From contig CAMORU010000001.1 in the NCBI GenBank assembly GCA_946624155.1, forward strand, positions 124,001 to 188,000: DNA of 64,000 nucleotides. Reading direction: 5' to 3'. The notes beneath the pieces were generated by a model that ran no database searches, had not been told where the DNA came from, and saw only the letters and a program-made list of their open reading frames with translations. Origin of the DNA: an uncultured Caryophanales bacterium (GTDB lineage: Bacteria > Bacillota_I > Bacilli_A > RFN20 > CAG-826). The position numbers and the translations under genes are program-made. Shown here piece after piece: positions 33,927-41,939 of this stretch; positions within the stretch are counted from its first letter, which is position 1; each line of letters begins with the position of its first letter.

Positions 33927-34808
33927 TTAGAATGTATAGAATTTCTTTTCTTCGAAGTATTTTCTAATTACTTCATCAAATCTTTGGAATAAGTCTTCGT
34001 CTTTTTCTTTTCCAGCGAAGCCAACTTTGTTGAATTCGCTTCTTAAGTTTTTAACTTTTTGGACTTCTTCTGGAGAGAAATCAGAATCTGCAAGAAGTTT
34101 TTTGGCTTCTTTAATGAGTTCTTCTTTCTTTTGAGCTCTCTCATCAAATGTTTTTAATAATTCTTGATGGTGTTCGCGCTTTTTGACTTGGAATTCTTTT
34201 CTAACAGCAGAGAATTCTTTCCAAAGAGTATCATCTTCTTTTCCAGAATAACCAACTGCTCTCCATTCTTCAAAAAGAGCATCCATTTTTGCATTGGCTT
34301 CTTTGTTATTTTTGATTTCAAGCACTTCCTTTGCTCTTGAAATAATATCTTGCTTTTTAGCTCTTTTTTCGGAGTTTAACTTATTAAGTTCATCAAAATA
34401 AGCATGTTTTTTAGCGTTAAATTCAGAAGTAATTGCTTTAAATTCAGCCCAAAGTTCATCATCTTGTTCTTTTGAACATCTTCCAGCTTTCTTAAAAGAA
34501 ATTGTTAAATTATCAAGATCTTTACTTGCTTTAAGAATGTCTTCTCTAGAAAGAAGTTTCTTCGCTAAAGCGATAATTTCTTTCTTTTCATCATATGTAG
34601 ATTGAGATAATTTTGGTTCTTTTTTAGCAAGTTCTTCAAATAATGAATTAAATTTTTCAGTTAATTGCTTTTCATAAAAGCTTTCTTCATCTTGATTTGC
34701 TAAATATTTATATTGTCTTTTTAAATAGATTAAGTCTTCTTCTCTACTAGAGAGGTTTTCCTCTTTAAGTAGTTCTTCGGCTAATTCAATTAATCTTTGT
34801 TTGTTCAT
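33927..34808 (-). CDS. DUF349 coiled-coil protein
   Basis: 293 residues, highly charged and almost all helical. Three DUF349 units follow an N-terminal helix: the pattern is W/F...G-[KR]-x-E-D-x-x-L-W-x-x-F, seen as RCSKEQDDELWAEF, YSGKEDDTLWKEFSAV and FAGKEKDEDLFQRFDEV. Proteins of this family are cytosolic and of unknown function. Monocistronic; no clear Shine-Dalgarno was identified (the sequence before the ATG is GGAGATTTAGAAAAGC). Confidence 0.85.
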   Translation of the reverse strand: MNKQRLIELAEELLKEENLSSREEDLIYLKRQYKYLANQDEESFYEKQLTEKFNSLFEELAKKEPKLSQSTYDEKKEIIALAKKLLSREDILKASKDLDNLTISFKKAGRCSKEQDDELWAEFKAITSEFNAKKHAYFDELNKLNSEKRAKKQDIISRAKEVLEIKNNKEANAKMDALFEEWRAVGYSGKEDDTLWKEFSAVRKEFQVKKREHHQELLKTFDERAQKKEELIKEAKKLLADSDFSPEEVQKVKNLRSEFNKVGFAGKEKDEDLFQRFDEVIRKYFEEKKFYTF

Positions 34809-34912
34809 GCTTTTCTAAATCTCCTAATAAGCAGCGAATATATTATAGTCTTTTTGAATAAATATTTATACTTGATAAATAATTTTTAAGTTGTTATTAT
34901 ATAAACCGCAAT

Positions 34913-34990
34913 CGCGGAGTAGAGCAGCCCGGTAGCTCGTCAGGCCCATAACCTGGAGGTCGCAGCGTTCAAATCCTGCCTCCGCAACCA
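34913..34990 (+). tRNA. Initiator tRNA-fMet (anticodon CAT)
   Basis: Acceptor CGCGGAG with CTCCGCA leaves the C1-A72 mismatch that marks bacterial initiator tRNA. Anticodon loop CCATAA flanked by CAGGC/CCTG; CCA encoded. The restriction-modification island begins about 250 bases downstream. Confidence 0.95.
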
Positions 34991-35086
34991 TTCGAAAAAA
35001 TGAGACATTTTGTTAACATCAAGATGTCTTTTTATTTTATCTATATACTTTGTATATAGAATCGAAAGTATTATCTTTGCATTTTA

Positions 35087-35113
35087 CGGGACATTGTCTC
35101 GTTTTTTTATTTT
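35087..35113 (+). terminator. Hairpin with long T run downstream of tRNA-fMet
   Basis: CGGGACA and TGTCTCG form a short near-perfect stem followed by seven T. A looser AGACAT/ATGTCT hairpin with a T run lies closer to the tRNA at 35003-35035. Either may end the tRNA transcript. Confidence 0.55.
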
Positions 35114-35121
35114 CTAGATAA

Positions 35122-35181
35122 CGTAATGCAAATCTGGTAGTCGGGATTTGGGAGTGTTTAAGTCCTCCCTACGCAAGTCCA
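35122..35181 (+). pseudogene. Degenerate tRNA 3' half
   Basis: The end of this stretch (GTTTAAGTCCTCCCTACGCA then AGTCCA) aligns with the tRNA-fMet T-arm and acceptor end (GTTCAAATCCTGCCTCCGCA then ACCA). No complete cloverleaf can be drawn from the upstream bases. It lies between tRNA-fMet and the restriction-modification genes. Confidence 0.45.
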
Positions 35182-35239
35182 TAATTCTATTTATTCGGAG
35201 CAAATTGGATAACAGAAAATATTATTGTAATATACGTGC

Positions 35240-35908
35240 ATGGGACGATTGACTGATACCGAACAAATTAGAATCTATTGCAATAATAATTCTGGTGGCG
35301 TTTTAGATTTGAGCTATGCTTCTAAAAGAATCTTTAAGGATATTCCAATTGATAATTTTAGAAAGTATTTATCTAGGCTTTGTGAAGAAGGTGTAATAAC
35401 TAAAATTTCCAAAGGAATATTTCTTATAGGGCATTCTAAAAAATCAGATTTAGAAAGAATTATTAATTATTACGCTGATGACACTTTTGGGATAGTGGCG
35501 GGAGAAGAGCTTTTGTACCGTTTTGGACTAATAGATTATAAGCCAGATATTATTGAGATTTTTACCAACAAAACATCAGGAAATAAATACATTGAAAAGC
35601 TAGGAGTTCAATTAATTGAAAATAAATCAAACTTTTTAACGATTCTAGGCTCTAGAAATATAGCGATAGCCCTTGAACTAATAGCGCATGAATCTTTAAT
35701 TCCAGAAGTAGAAAAACCAGCTTATTATCTCAGACTTAGTGAACTATTAAAAAGATATAGCGATAGAAGTTTCGGGTACGATCATAAAATCATTTATAAA
35801 AGGCTAGTCTATATAAAACTTGAATCCATCTTAAAGAGTATGGGAATATCCAATAAGGTGATGGATATCTATGATAACAAAACTAGGATTTCAAATAATA
35901 CAAAGTGA
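35240..35908 (+). CDS. AbiEi/DUF6088-like winged-helix protein at head of R-M island
   Basis: 222 residues. The N-terminal part (about 1-65) looks like a winged helix: RIYCNNNSGGVLDLSYASK, then FRKYLSRLCEEGVITKISKG. This is the pattern of AbiEi-type antitoxin/transcriptional regulator proteins and DUF6088. The remainder (FGIVAGEELLYRFGLIDYKP) is also AbiEi-like. The expected AbiEii nucleotidyltransferase toxin is absent; the next gene is an HTH protein overlapping by 38 bases. TAATAT at 35228-35233 ends 6 bases before the ATG, so the transcript may be leaderless. Likely regulates the island. Confidence 0.65.
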   Translation: MGRLTDTEQIRIYCNNNSGGVLDLSYASKRIFKDIPIDNFRKYLSRLCEEGVITKISKGIFLIGHSKKSDLERIINYYADDTFGIVAGEELLYRFGLIDYKPDIIEIFTNKTSGNKYIEKLGVQLIENKSNFLTILGSRNIAIALELIAHESLIPEVEKPAYYLRLSELLKRYSDRSFGYDHKIIYKRLVYIKLESILKSMGISNKVMDIYDNKTRISNNTK

Positions 35909-36437
35909 AAGAAGCTTTAGGTATTACATAAAACACGGCATTTCCTACGCGAGATATTACTATGGCTCATATTCAACAAGAGTCGTTCATGAAGATGACG
36001 AATTTGAGAAAATAGCTTCATGCATCAAATTAATTGAATTAGATGATAACTTTAACTCTCTTTTAACTGATGGTGAAAAAGAAGCAATTAAATATTATGG
36101 CTATCATAATCCAGATACAGTTAAACCAGAGAATTTAGATTTAAATCTAACAACAGCATATGAAAAGTGGCTAACTATATTTTTTGACGATAGGTCTTAC
36201 TTGTATGATGAACTAAATCCTGAATCGTTAGGGAAACTTTTGAGATACATTAGAGAAAGCGCTGATGTTAAGAAAACCGAACTCGCAGATATGCTTGGAG
36301 TTAACAGAATAACAATAAAACAAATTGAGGATGGTTTAAGGCTTCCTTCTCTAGATTACATTTATCGATTCTCAAAAATATTCTTGATTGGAATTGATGA
36401 GATTATTACACAGTCTAGTGCTTTGACAAAACGCTAG
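35871..36437 (+). CDS. XRE-family HTH regulator of the R-M island
   Basis: 188 residues. The C-terminal 65 residues are a Cro/C1-type helix-turn-helix (LLRYIRESADVKKTELADMLGVN, then EDGLRLPSLDYIYRFSKIF). The N-terminal 115 residues are unfamiliar (FRYYIKHGISYARYYYGS). It overlaps the upstream winged-helix gene by 38 bases in another frame. By position it may act as the controller protein of the restriction-modification genes, which start 88 bases later with their own Shine-Dalgarno. Confidence 0.75.
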   Translation: MITKLGFQIIQSERSFRYYIKHGISYARYYYGSYSTRVVHEDDEFEKIASCIKLIELDDNFNSLLTDGEKEAIKYYGYHNPDTVKPENLDLNLTTAYEKWLTIFFDDRSYLYDELNPESLGKLLRYIRESADVKKTELADMLGVNRITIKQIEDGLRLPSLDYIYRFSKIFLIGIDEIITQSSALTKR

Positions 36438-36524
36438 TGAAATTCTTTATATTCCTAATGCAAATGAATTAGGAAAAGTGATATCATTTTAAATGAACTA
36501 TTGAAGCACAAGGAGGCTAATTCG

Positions 36525-37421
36525 ATGGCAAAAAAAGAACTAACCCCTGATGAATTAAGAGAAAAAGAAGAGCAGCAACGCAAAAAGACTTTTAATGGTA
36601 TGACAGCTCATGAGTGGACGATAAATTCCAGAAGTGTTTGGAATGATGTTTCGTCTGCTAGAAATAAAAACCAACTAAAACACGGAGCAACATATCCCGT
36701 TAAACTTTGCGATAGATGCATCTCTATGTACACAAAAGAAGGAGATATAGTTTTAGATCCTTTTTTGGGGACAGGAACAACTGTTATTTCAGCAATTGCT
36801 AATAAGAGATTTGGGATAGGCATAGAATTAACCGATCATTATTTCAATATTGCCCAAACAGAAATTGCCAATTCTATTGGATTGTTTAATGAACCAACGT
36901 ACAAGCTTTATCATGACGATTGCTTTGAAGCCATTGATAAATTAGATGATAATTCCGTCCAATTAACTCTAACATCGCCACCATATGCGAATCTAATTCA
37001 TATTGTCACTGATGATAGAACCAACAGGCATAAACACTCTGCATTTGTTGAAGAAAACAATGCGACAACCAAGGTTTATTCTGATAGCGATAAAGATTTG
37101 GGCAACATGGCTCTTGAAGAATATAAGAAACGCGTTACACAAATCATGAAGAAATTGTTCAAAAAGACAAGGCCTGGCGGATACAACGTTTGGGTGGTAA
37201 AAGATTTTCGCGACATTCAAAATAATATACCTTATGTTGATTTACACTCTGCTATTGCAGAATGTGGTTCTAAGGCCGGATTTATTTATCATGATTTGAT
37301 TATTTGGGACCAAAACGAGCAAAGAGCTTTAGTTCTTCTTGGATATCCAAGTGTGTTCTATGTTAATCAAAATCACTCATATTTAGTTGTTTTAAGGAAA
37401 CCAAATAATGGCAAAAAATAG
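36525..37421 (+). CDS. DNA methyltransferase 1 (N6-adenine/N4-cytosine)
   Basis: 298 residues from ATG 36525 with AGGAGG at 36511-36516. SAM-binding motif I is DPFLGTGTT at 78-86, preceded by a motif-X-like YPVKLCDRCI; catalytic motif IV is TSPPYAN at 150-156. Both N6A and N4C enzymes use this motif. The region after SPPY (about 160-220) is variable and may hold target recognition. The end (YNVWVVKDFRD...PSVFYVNQNHSYLVVLRK) fits the family. It overlaps the second methyltransferase by 14 bases. Confidence 0.9.
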   Translation: MAKKELTPDELREKEEQQRKKTFNGMTAHEWTINSRSVWNDVSSARNKNQLKHGATYPVKLCDRCISMYTKEGDIVLDPFLGTGTTVISAIANKRFGIGIELTDHYFNIAQTEIANSIGLFNEPTYKLYHDDCFEAIDKLDDNSVQLTLTSPPYANLIHIVTDDRTNRHKHSAFVEENNATTKVYSDSDKDLGNMALEEYKKRVTQIMKKLFKKTRPGGYNVWVVKDFRDIQNNIPYVDLHSAIAECGSKAGFIYHDLIIWDQNEQRALVLLGYPSVFYVNQNHSYLVVLRKPNNGKK

Positions 37422-38511
37422 TAATGAAATAATACAAAAAGTAGATAGAATCCATTCGTATCCAGCTAAGTTTACGATTAATTTAGCGATGGAATATATT
37501 CAAAAATACTCGAATGAAGGCGATGTTGTCTATGATCCGTTTGCTGGTTCTGGTACAACGCTTTTAGGATCGTCCTTATTAAAAAGAGTATCTTTTGGCA
37601 CGGACATTAATTACATTGCTGTTTTAATAAGTAAATTTAAGTTGAACGATCTTTCCAATGAACAAGTTTTAACTCTAAAGAAATTCATTGCCCAATTCGA
37701 AAGAAATTGGCAGACCGAATGTGAATCTATTGAAAGATTCAATTACCCATCTATTGAACATTGGTTTTGCGAAGATTCGATAATTCTTTTGTCGTATATT
37801 AAATCATTAATTGAAAAAATCGATGATGAAAAATGTAAAACTTTCTGCAAATTAGTTTTTAGCGCAATTGTGAATAATGCATCTAATCAAGAAAGTGACA
37901 CTAGATATGCAGCGATATATAAACCATCAGTAAACAAGGAATATGTCGCCAAGATATTCATAAAGAAGTTTAATTCAACCTTAGAGTTGATGGAAAATCT
38001 TGAGCGCGATCCAAAAGTGTTGAAATCCTCAAATATATATTTGCACGACTCCAAGAAGTGCTCTGAGGTGATTAAAGAAAATAGTGTTGATTTGATTTTG
38101 ACTTCGCCCCCATATCCTAACACATACGATTATTATCTATATCACAAGCATAGAATGAATTGGCTTGGATATGATGTAAAATTCTCTATGGAAAAAGAAA
38201 TTGGTTCACGTAGAGAATTCTCTAGTCTAAAACACCCAAAAGAAAAGTTTGACGACGATATGTTTGAAATATTTGCCGAATGTAACAAACTGCTAAAAAA
38301 AGGCGGGGTTGTAGTTCTTGTGATGGGTGATGGAAAAATAAGCGGAGTAACTTACGAAGCCAAATCAAACATGGAAAGAATTTGTAAACCTTTGGGTTGG
38401 GAACCTATCGATTACTCTTTCACAATGCTTGATGATACATCAAGATCATTCACAAAATCATATAGAACAACAGGAAAGAAAGAGCACATAATCGTGTTTA
38501 AAAAACAATAG
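37408..38511 (+). CDS. DNA methyltransferase 2 (N6-adenine/N4-cytosine)
   Basis: 367 residues. HSYPAKF at 16-22 (motif X), DPFAGSGTT at 43-51 (motif I), then about 180 residues that could form the target-recognition domain, and catalytic TSPPYPNTYD near 232-241. GGVVVLVMGDG and KEHIIVF follow. Distinct in sequence from methyltransferase 1, so not a simple duplication. A pair of different methyltransferases with one endonuclease is the usual solution for an asymmetric recognition site, one enzyme per strand. The endonuclease gene starts 2 bases after its stop. Confidence 0.9.
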   Translation: MAKNSNEIIQKVDRIHSYPAKFTINLAMEYIQKYSNEGDVVYDPFAGSGTTLLGSSLLKRVSFGTDINYIAVLISKFKLNDLSNEQVLTLKKFIAQFERNWQTECESIERFNYPSIEHWFCEDSIILLSYIKSLIEKIDDEKCKTFCKLVFSAIVNNASNQESDTRYAAIYKPSVNKEYVAKIFIKKFNSTLELMENLERDPKVLKSSNIYLHDSKKCSEVIKENSVDLILTSPPYPNTYDYYLYHKHRMNWLGYDVKFSMEKEIGSRREFSSLKHPKEKFDDDMFEIFAECNKLLKKGGVVVLVMGDGKISGVTYEAKSNMERICKPLGWEPIDYSFTMLDDTSRSFTKSYRTTGKKEHIIVFKKQ

Positions 38512-38513
38512 TT

Positions 38514-40310
38514 ATGAAGATAGATGAAGTTCGTATTTATTCAGAAGTTTTAGAACAAGGTCTTGATTTTAAAGATTATTTTCTCAAGGCTAAGATTAAT
38601 GCCCCAATTAAAACTGTTTACGCTAAAAAAGGGAGAAATTCTTCCAATGAAGACGATTCCTTTGTTACAAGACTTCGCAACTCAAAGGATGTCGATGTTT
38701 TAATAACTTTTGTTTCAAATAAAAAAGAATACCCCGTTTTAATGGTTGAATACTCAGCAGCTGTTCCGACTGACGATCACAAAATGCAAAGGTCAGATGT
38801 TTATTATTGGGGCTCTGTTTTTAATGTTCCTGAGTTAAAAATATACCCAAAATCAAAAGGTATGAATCAACAATTTGGTGGTGGAGACCGCTTTAATGAT
38901 GAACAAGAACAAATAATTGCTTATAGAAAAGGGACGATATTGTGGCCTGTTTTGTGGCACACAATTAGTGAAACAATAGACGTCCTAGAAACAAAAGAAA
39001 ATTGCCTTTCCTGCATACATTATTCTCCTGAAATATATAAATATATTGAGTTTGTAGTAACGTGCTTCAATAAAGCTATTGATTTTTTAGACTTGCATCG
39101 AATAGAAATGCAATTATTCAAAAAACAGAATCCAGAAATATTTGAGAAATATGGAGAAGATAATCTTCATACAATGATTGTTGATTCTTCAAGATTCAAA
39201 TGGGAAATAGAGAATAAAAAACTTGTTGTGAAAATAAATAGATTTGGTCACGCTATGGATCCAGACCGTGGTGTTTTGTTCTTTATTAACATGCTTGTTG
39301 GTTTTGATTCTACTGTTACAGAAATTCAAGTTAATAGGCCAAGCGATATAGATGCAAGAGGCGGCTACCGCTCGTTGTTTGACTCTACATCAGCGGAAGA
39401 AGAACTTATCCAATATGTGAGAGGAATTATCCAAAACAAAAACAATGTTTTTGATGACGATGACGCGATTCATGTTTTCAGAAAGGCATTAAATATTCCG
39501 AACAATGTAATACCTTTTAAAAAAGTTGATGATCATGAATATTTCATTGATGATCTCGATCTAATATCTTTCTTTGGAACATATCCGTCAATCACTACTA
39601 AGAGTTTGTTTTTCTTATCTTCCGAGCTTAGATTAACAGATAAAAACAGGAATATTATCTGTCGAATTAAGTGGAATTATTTACCTGTAAATCTTTTCTT
39701 AAGTTCGTTAACAACCGATAATTTCACTCCTTTAAAGCTTAAAGAACTTTCAAACAGTGATATGAAAGAAGACATCATAACGTTCGCTAGTGTTGAACTA
39801 TATAAAAAGCTTGATTTTGGATTGCTAGCAGTCAGCTATCCAGGAGCTCAAGGCGATCGAGCAATTCTTACAGGAAGCGGACGAAACGTTAAGAGAACTT
39901 ATGTGGATATAATTGCGTATTCTATTAAAAATGGACAATATATTGTTTATTTAGAAGAATGCAAGGATAACTTGTCCAAATCTGAACAAGACATTAAAAA
40001 GCTAAAGGATATTATTGGTAGTACTGAAAAAATGGATGGACTCAGAGAATTGTTTAAAAAGACAATTCAACATAATAACTTTGGCAAAGTTTATACCTCG
40101 TTGGGAGGAGCGCTAACTAATTTGAAACAATCACAAGAAGTGGACTACATTTTCATGTTTAATATTGATACTAGCAAATCAAATAATTCGATTGATTATA
40201 CAATAGCTATCGTTGACCTAAATCTTGTTGATGTTTTTAAACCTTTAGCAAACAGCAAGAAAAGGCTTGAAGGTTCGATCATTCTCAACGGAGTTTACGT
40301 AATAGAATAA
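38514..40310 (+). CDS. Probable restriction endonuclease of the R-M island
   Basis: 598 residues, unlike any family I can name. Two stretches look like PD-(D/E)XK cores: residues 60-81 (DVDVLITF, then YPVLMVEYS) and residues 463-483 (VDIIAYSIKNGQYIVYLEECK), the second with the classical D-x(n)-E-x-C-K spacing. Between them are a basic, DNA-binding-looking region and QVNRPSDIDARGGYRSLF. Its place directly after two methyltransferases, in the same operon, makes it the natural cognate nuclease. A terminator-like hairpin follows at 40486. Confidence 0.72.
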   Translation: MKIDEVRIYSEVLEQGLDFKDYFLKAKINAPIKTVYAKKGRNSSNEDDSFVTRLRNSKDVDVLITFVSNKKEYPVLMVEYSAAVPTDDHKMQRSDVYYWGSVFNVPELKIYPKSKGMNQQFGGGDRFNDEQEQIIAYRKGTILWPVLWHTISETIDVLETKENCLSCIHYSPEIYKYIEFVVTCFNKAIDFLDLHRIEMQLFKKQNPEIFEKYGEDNLHTMIVDSSRFKWEIENKKLVVKINRFGHAMDPDRGVLFFINMLVGFDSTVTEIQVNRPSDIDARGGYRSLFDSTSAEEELIQYVRGIIQNKNNVFDDDDAIHVFRKALNIPNNVIPFKKVDDHEYFIDDLDLISFFGTYPSITTKSLFFLSSELRLTDKNRNIICRIKWNYLPVNLFLSSLTTDNFTPLKLKELSNSDMKEDIITFASVELYKKLDFGLLAVSYPGAQGDRAILTGSGRNVKRTYVDIIAYSIKNGQYIVYLEECKDNLSKSEQDIKKLKDIIGSTEKMDGLRELFKKTIQHNNFGKVYTSLGGALTNLKQSQEVDYIFMFNIDTSKSNNSIDYTIAIVDLNLVDVFKPLANSKKRLEGSIILNGVYVIE

Positions 40311-40401
40311 AAAACGACATTTTTCAGCAAAAACTGTAAATATCAGTAAATTTCTGTAATAATGTTGTCGTTACCTGTAAAAAACCGGTAAAAAGTGTAT
40401 G

Positions 40402-40468
40402 TTCACTCAGTCGCAGGTAATGTATTCACTCAGTCGCAAACAAGCAAATGAGTGTTCACTTCGTCCCA
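40402..40468 (+). repeat. Tandem copies of TTCACTCAGTCGCA, possible IS21-family end remnant
   Basis: TTCACTCAGTCGCA occurs exactly at 40402-40415 and 40425-40438, and with 3 changes at 40455-40468. Multiple short repeats of this kind at an element end are typical of IS21-family insertion sequences. No transposase is present, so this could be a relic or a set of protein-binding sites. Confidence 0.4.
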
Positions 40469-40485
40469 CCGGTACAAGTGTGTAC

Positions 40486-40516
40486 ACAGTACTGATACAA
40501 TTCGGTACTGTTTTTT
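40486..40516 (+). terminator. Terminator-like hairpin downstream of the R-M operon
   Basis: ACAGTAC pairs with GTACTGT over a 12-base loop, followed by six T. A near-identical hairpin lies at 41911-41939 after the next gene. Confidence 0.65.
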
Positions 40517-40559
40517 GTTATGATAGAGATGCAGATAATTCTTAAAGCAGGAAGAAAAA

Positions 40560-41684
40560 ATGTTTAATAAATCAGATATAAAAAGAAACGAATTCCAATT
40601 GTTTGGAAAGCAAGGGAAAAAAGGATATGACTGGTGGTGGCATTCTTTTACTGCAATCAATAGTAAAACTGGAGAAGAGAAACCATTTTATATCGAATTC
40701 TTTTTATGCAATCCAAAATTAGCGAAAAATGAACCAACCTTTGGTCAATTAAAAGAAAACAAGGAAAAAGGGATTAAACCATCTTATTTAATGGTTAATG
40801 TTGGCTGTTGGGGAAGTAAACACCTTCAACTACATCGTTTCTTTGCATATAAAGATATTAAAATTCAGCCTAAAGCTCCATTTTCCATCAAGGCTGATGA
40901 TTGCTATCTAGATGAAAAGAAAACCTATGGAATAGTAAAAGTAAGTAAAAGCGAATCAATCAATCATCCTGAATATATGTCGGATTATGGAGAAATATCT
41001 TGGGATTTATCTATTGATAAATTAGTTGCTTTTAATGTTGGCTATGGAGCTTCAACCTTGTTTAGAAAATTACAATTATTTGAGATGTTCTGGCACGCAG
41101 AAGGAATGAAATCCACTTTTAAAGGTTCAATAACACTGGACGGAGAAAAATATAATGTTATCCCAGAAAAGAGCTATGGCTATAGCGATAAAAACTGGGG
41201 AAAAGATTTTACTTCTCCATGGGTGTGGCTTTCTAGCAATAATCTAGTTTCTAAAACAACAGGAAAAAGATTAAACAATAGTGTTTTTGATATAGGTGGT
41301 GGTAGACCAAAAATCGGTTTTATTGCATTAAATAGAAAACTCTTATCCGCATTTTATTATGAAGGGAAATGTTACGAATTTAATTTCTCTAAATTCTGGA
41401 CCAACACCAGAACAAAATTTGAATCACATGAAACTGATGATGAAATTGTGTGGCATGTTCAACAAAAAATATGGAATAACAAGATGGTGGTAGATATCAC
41501 TTGTAAAAAAGCGGATATGCTTTTGATTAACTATGAAGCGCCAGATGGCAGGAAAAGACATAACCGCTTGTGGAATGGTGGCAATGGTGTCGGAACAATT
41601 TCTTTATATCATCGTAATAAATTAGTTGATGTAATTGAGGCCAAGAATGTAGGCTGTGAATATGGAGAATTTGACAAAGTATAA
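40560..41684 (+). CDS. Tocopherol cyclase-like lipocalin-fold protein
   Basis: 374 residues without signal peptide. The central motif YGYSDKNWGKDFTSPWVWLSS matches the signature of the tocopherol cyclase/CrtC-like family (xEKNWG...P..W.W). The N-terminal KGYDWWWHSFTAIN and ISWDLSIDKLVAFNVGYG fit the paired lipocalin-like barrels. Known relatives act on large hydrophobic molecules such as prenylquinols and carotenoids, but a tocopherol pathway is not expected here, so this is a fold-level assignment. A plausible Shine-Dalgarno (CAGGAAG) precedes the ATG. It is preceded and followed by hairpins with related stems. Confidence 0.75.
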   Translation: MFNKSDIKRNEFQLFGKQGKKGYDWWWHSFTAINSKTGEEKPFYIEFFLCNPKLAKNEPTFGQLKENKEKGIKPSYLMVNVGCWGSKHLQLHRFFAYKDIKIQPKAPFSIKADDCYLDEKKTYGIVKVSKSESINHPEYMSDYGEISWDLSIDKLVAFNVGYGASTLFRKLQLFEMFWHAEGMKSTFKGSITLDGEKYNVIPEKSYGYSDKNWGKDFTSPWVWLSSNNLVSKTTGKRLNNSVFDIGGGRPKIGFIALNRKLLSAFYYEGKCYEFNFSKFWTNTRTKFESHETDDEIVWHVQQKIWNNKMVVDITCKKADMLLINYEAPDGRKRHNRLWNGGNGVGTISLYHRNKLVDVIEAKNVGCEYGEFDKV

Positions 41685-41734
41685 TGTCTTATTGATATAA
41701 AATGGCATAAAAAAATAAATACATCAGAGGACTG

Positions 41735-41840
41735 TACGCATAAGCGTAATGGAGACAATATGTCGGCCGCCTGTTAGATAAGATGCCGAGTGAGCTTGTT
41801 ATTCGAGCTTTTCATTTGCTCAAAGAGGTTTAAATTAAAT
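41735..41840 (+). ncRNA. Candidate structured RNA (unclassified)
   Basis: A non-coding stretch less AT-rich than its surroundings, with several local hairpins in series: ACGC-ATAA-GCGT, GACA-ATA-TGTC, CGGC...GCCG (41763-41792 region) and TGAGC...GCTCA. It lies after the tocopherol-cyclase-like gene and before a terminator hairpin. I could not match it to a known riboswitch, tmRNA, SRP RNA, RNase P or 6S RNA. Confidence 0.35.
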
Positions 41841-41910
41841 AAGGTGTGGCTCAAATTTGAGAAAAATGGTTTAATTTGTATCATTTTTTGCAAACAAACC
41901 TAAGTGTATT

Positions 41911-41939
41911 ACAGTATCGAGAAATCGGTACTGTTTTTA
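41911..41939 (+). terminator. Terminator hairpin closing the tocopherol-cyclase-like/ncRNA unit
   Basis: ACAGTATC pairs with GGTACTGT (one G-T) and is followed by five T. It ends on the stop codon of the convergent glycosyltransferase gene. Confidence 0.7.

Noticed and set aside
40402..40468. CRISPR-like array
   Set aside because: Only three short repeats with uneven 23- and 30-base periods, no regular spacers and no cas genes.
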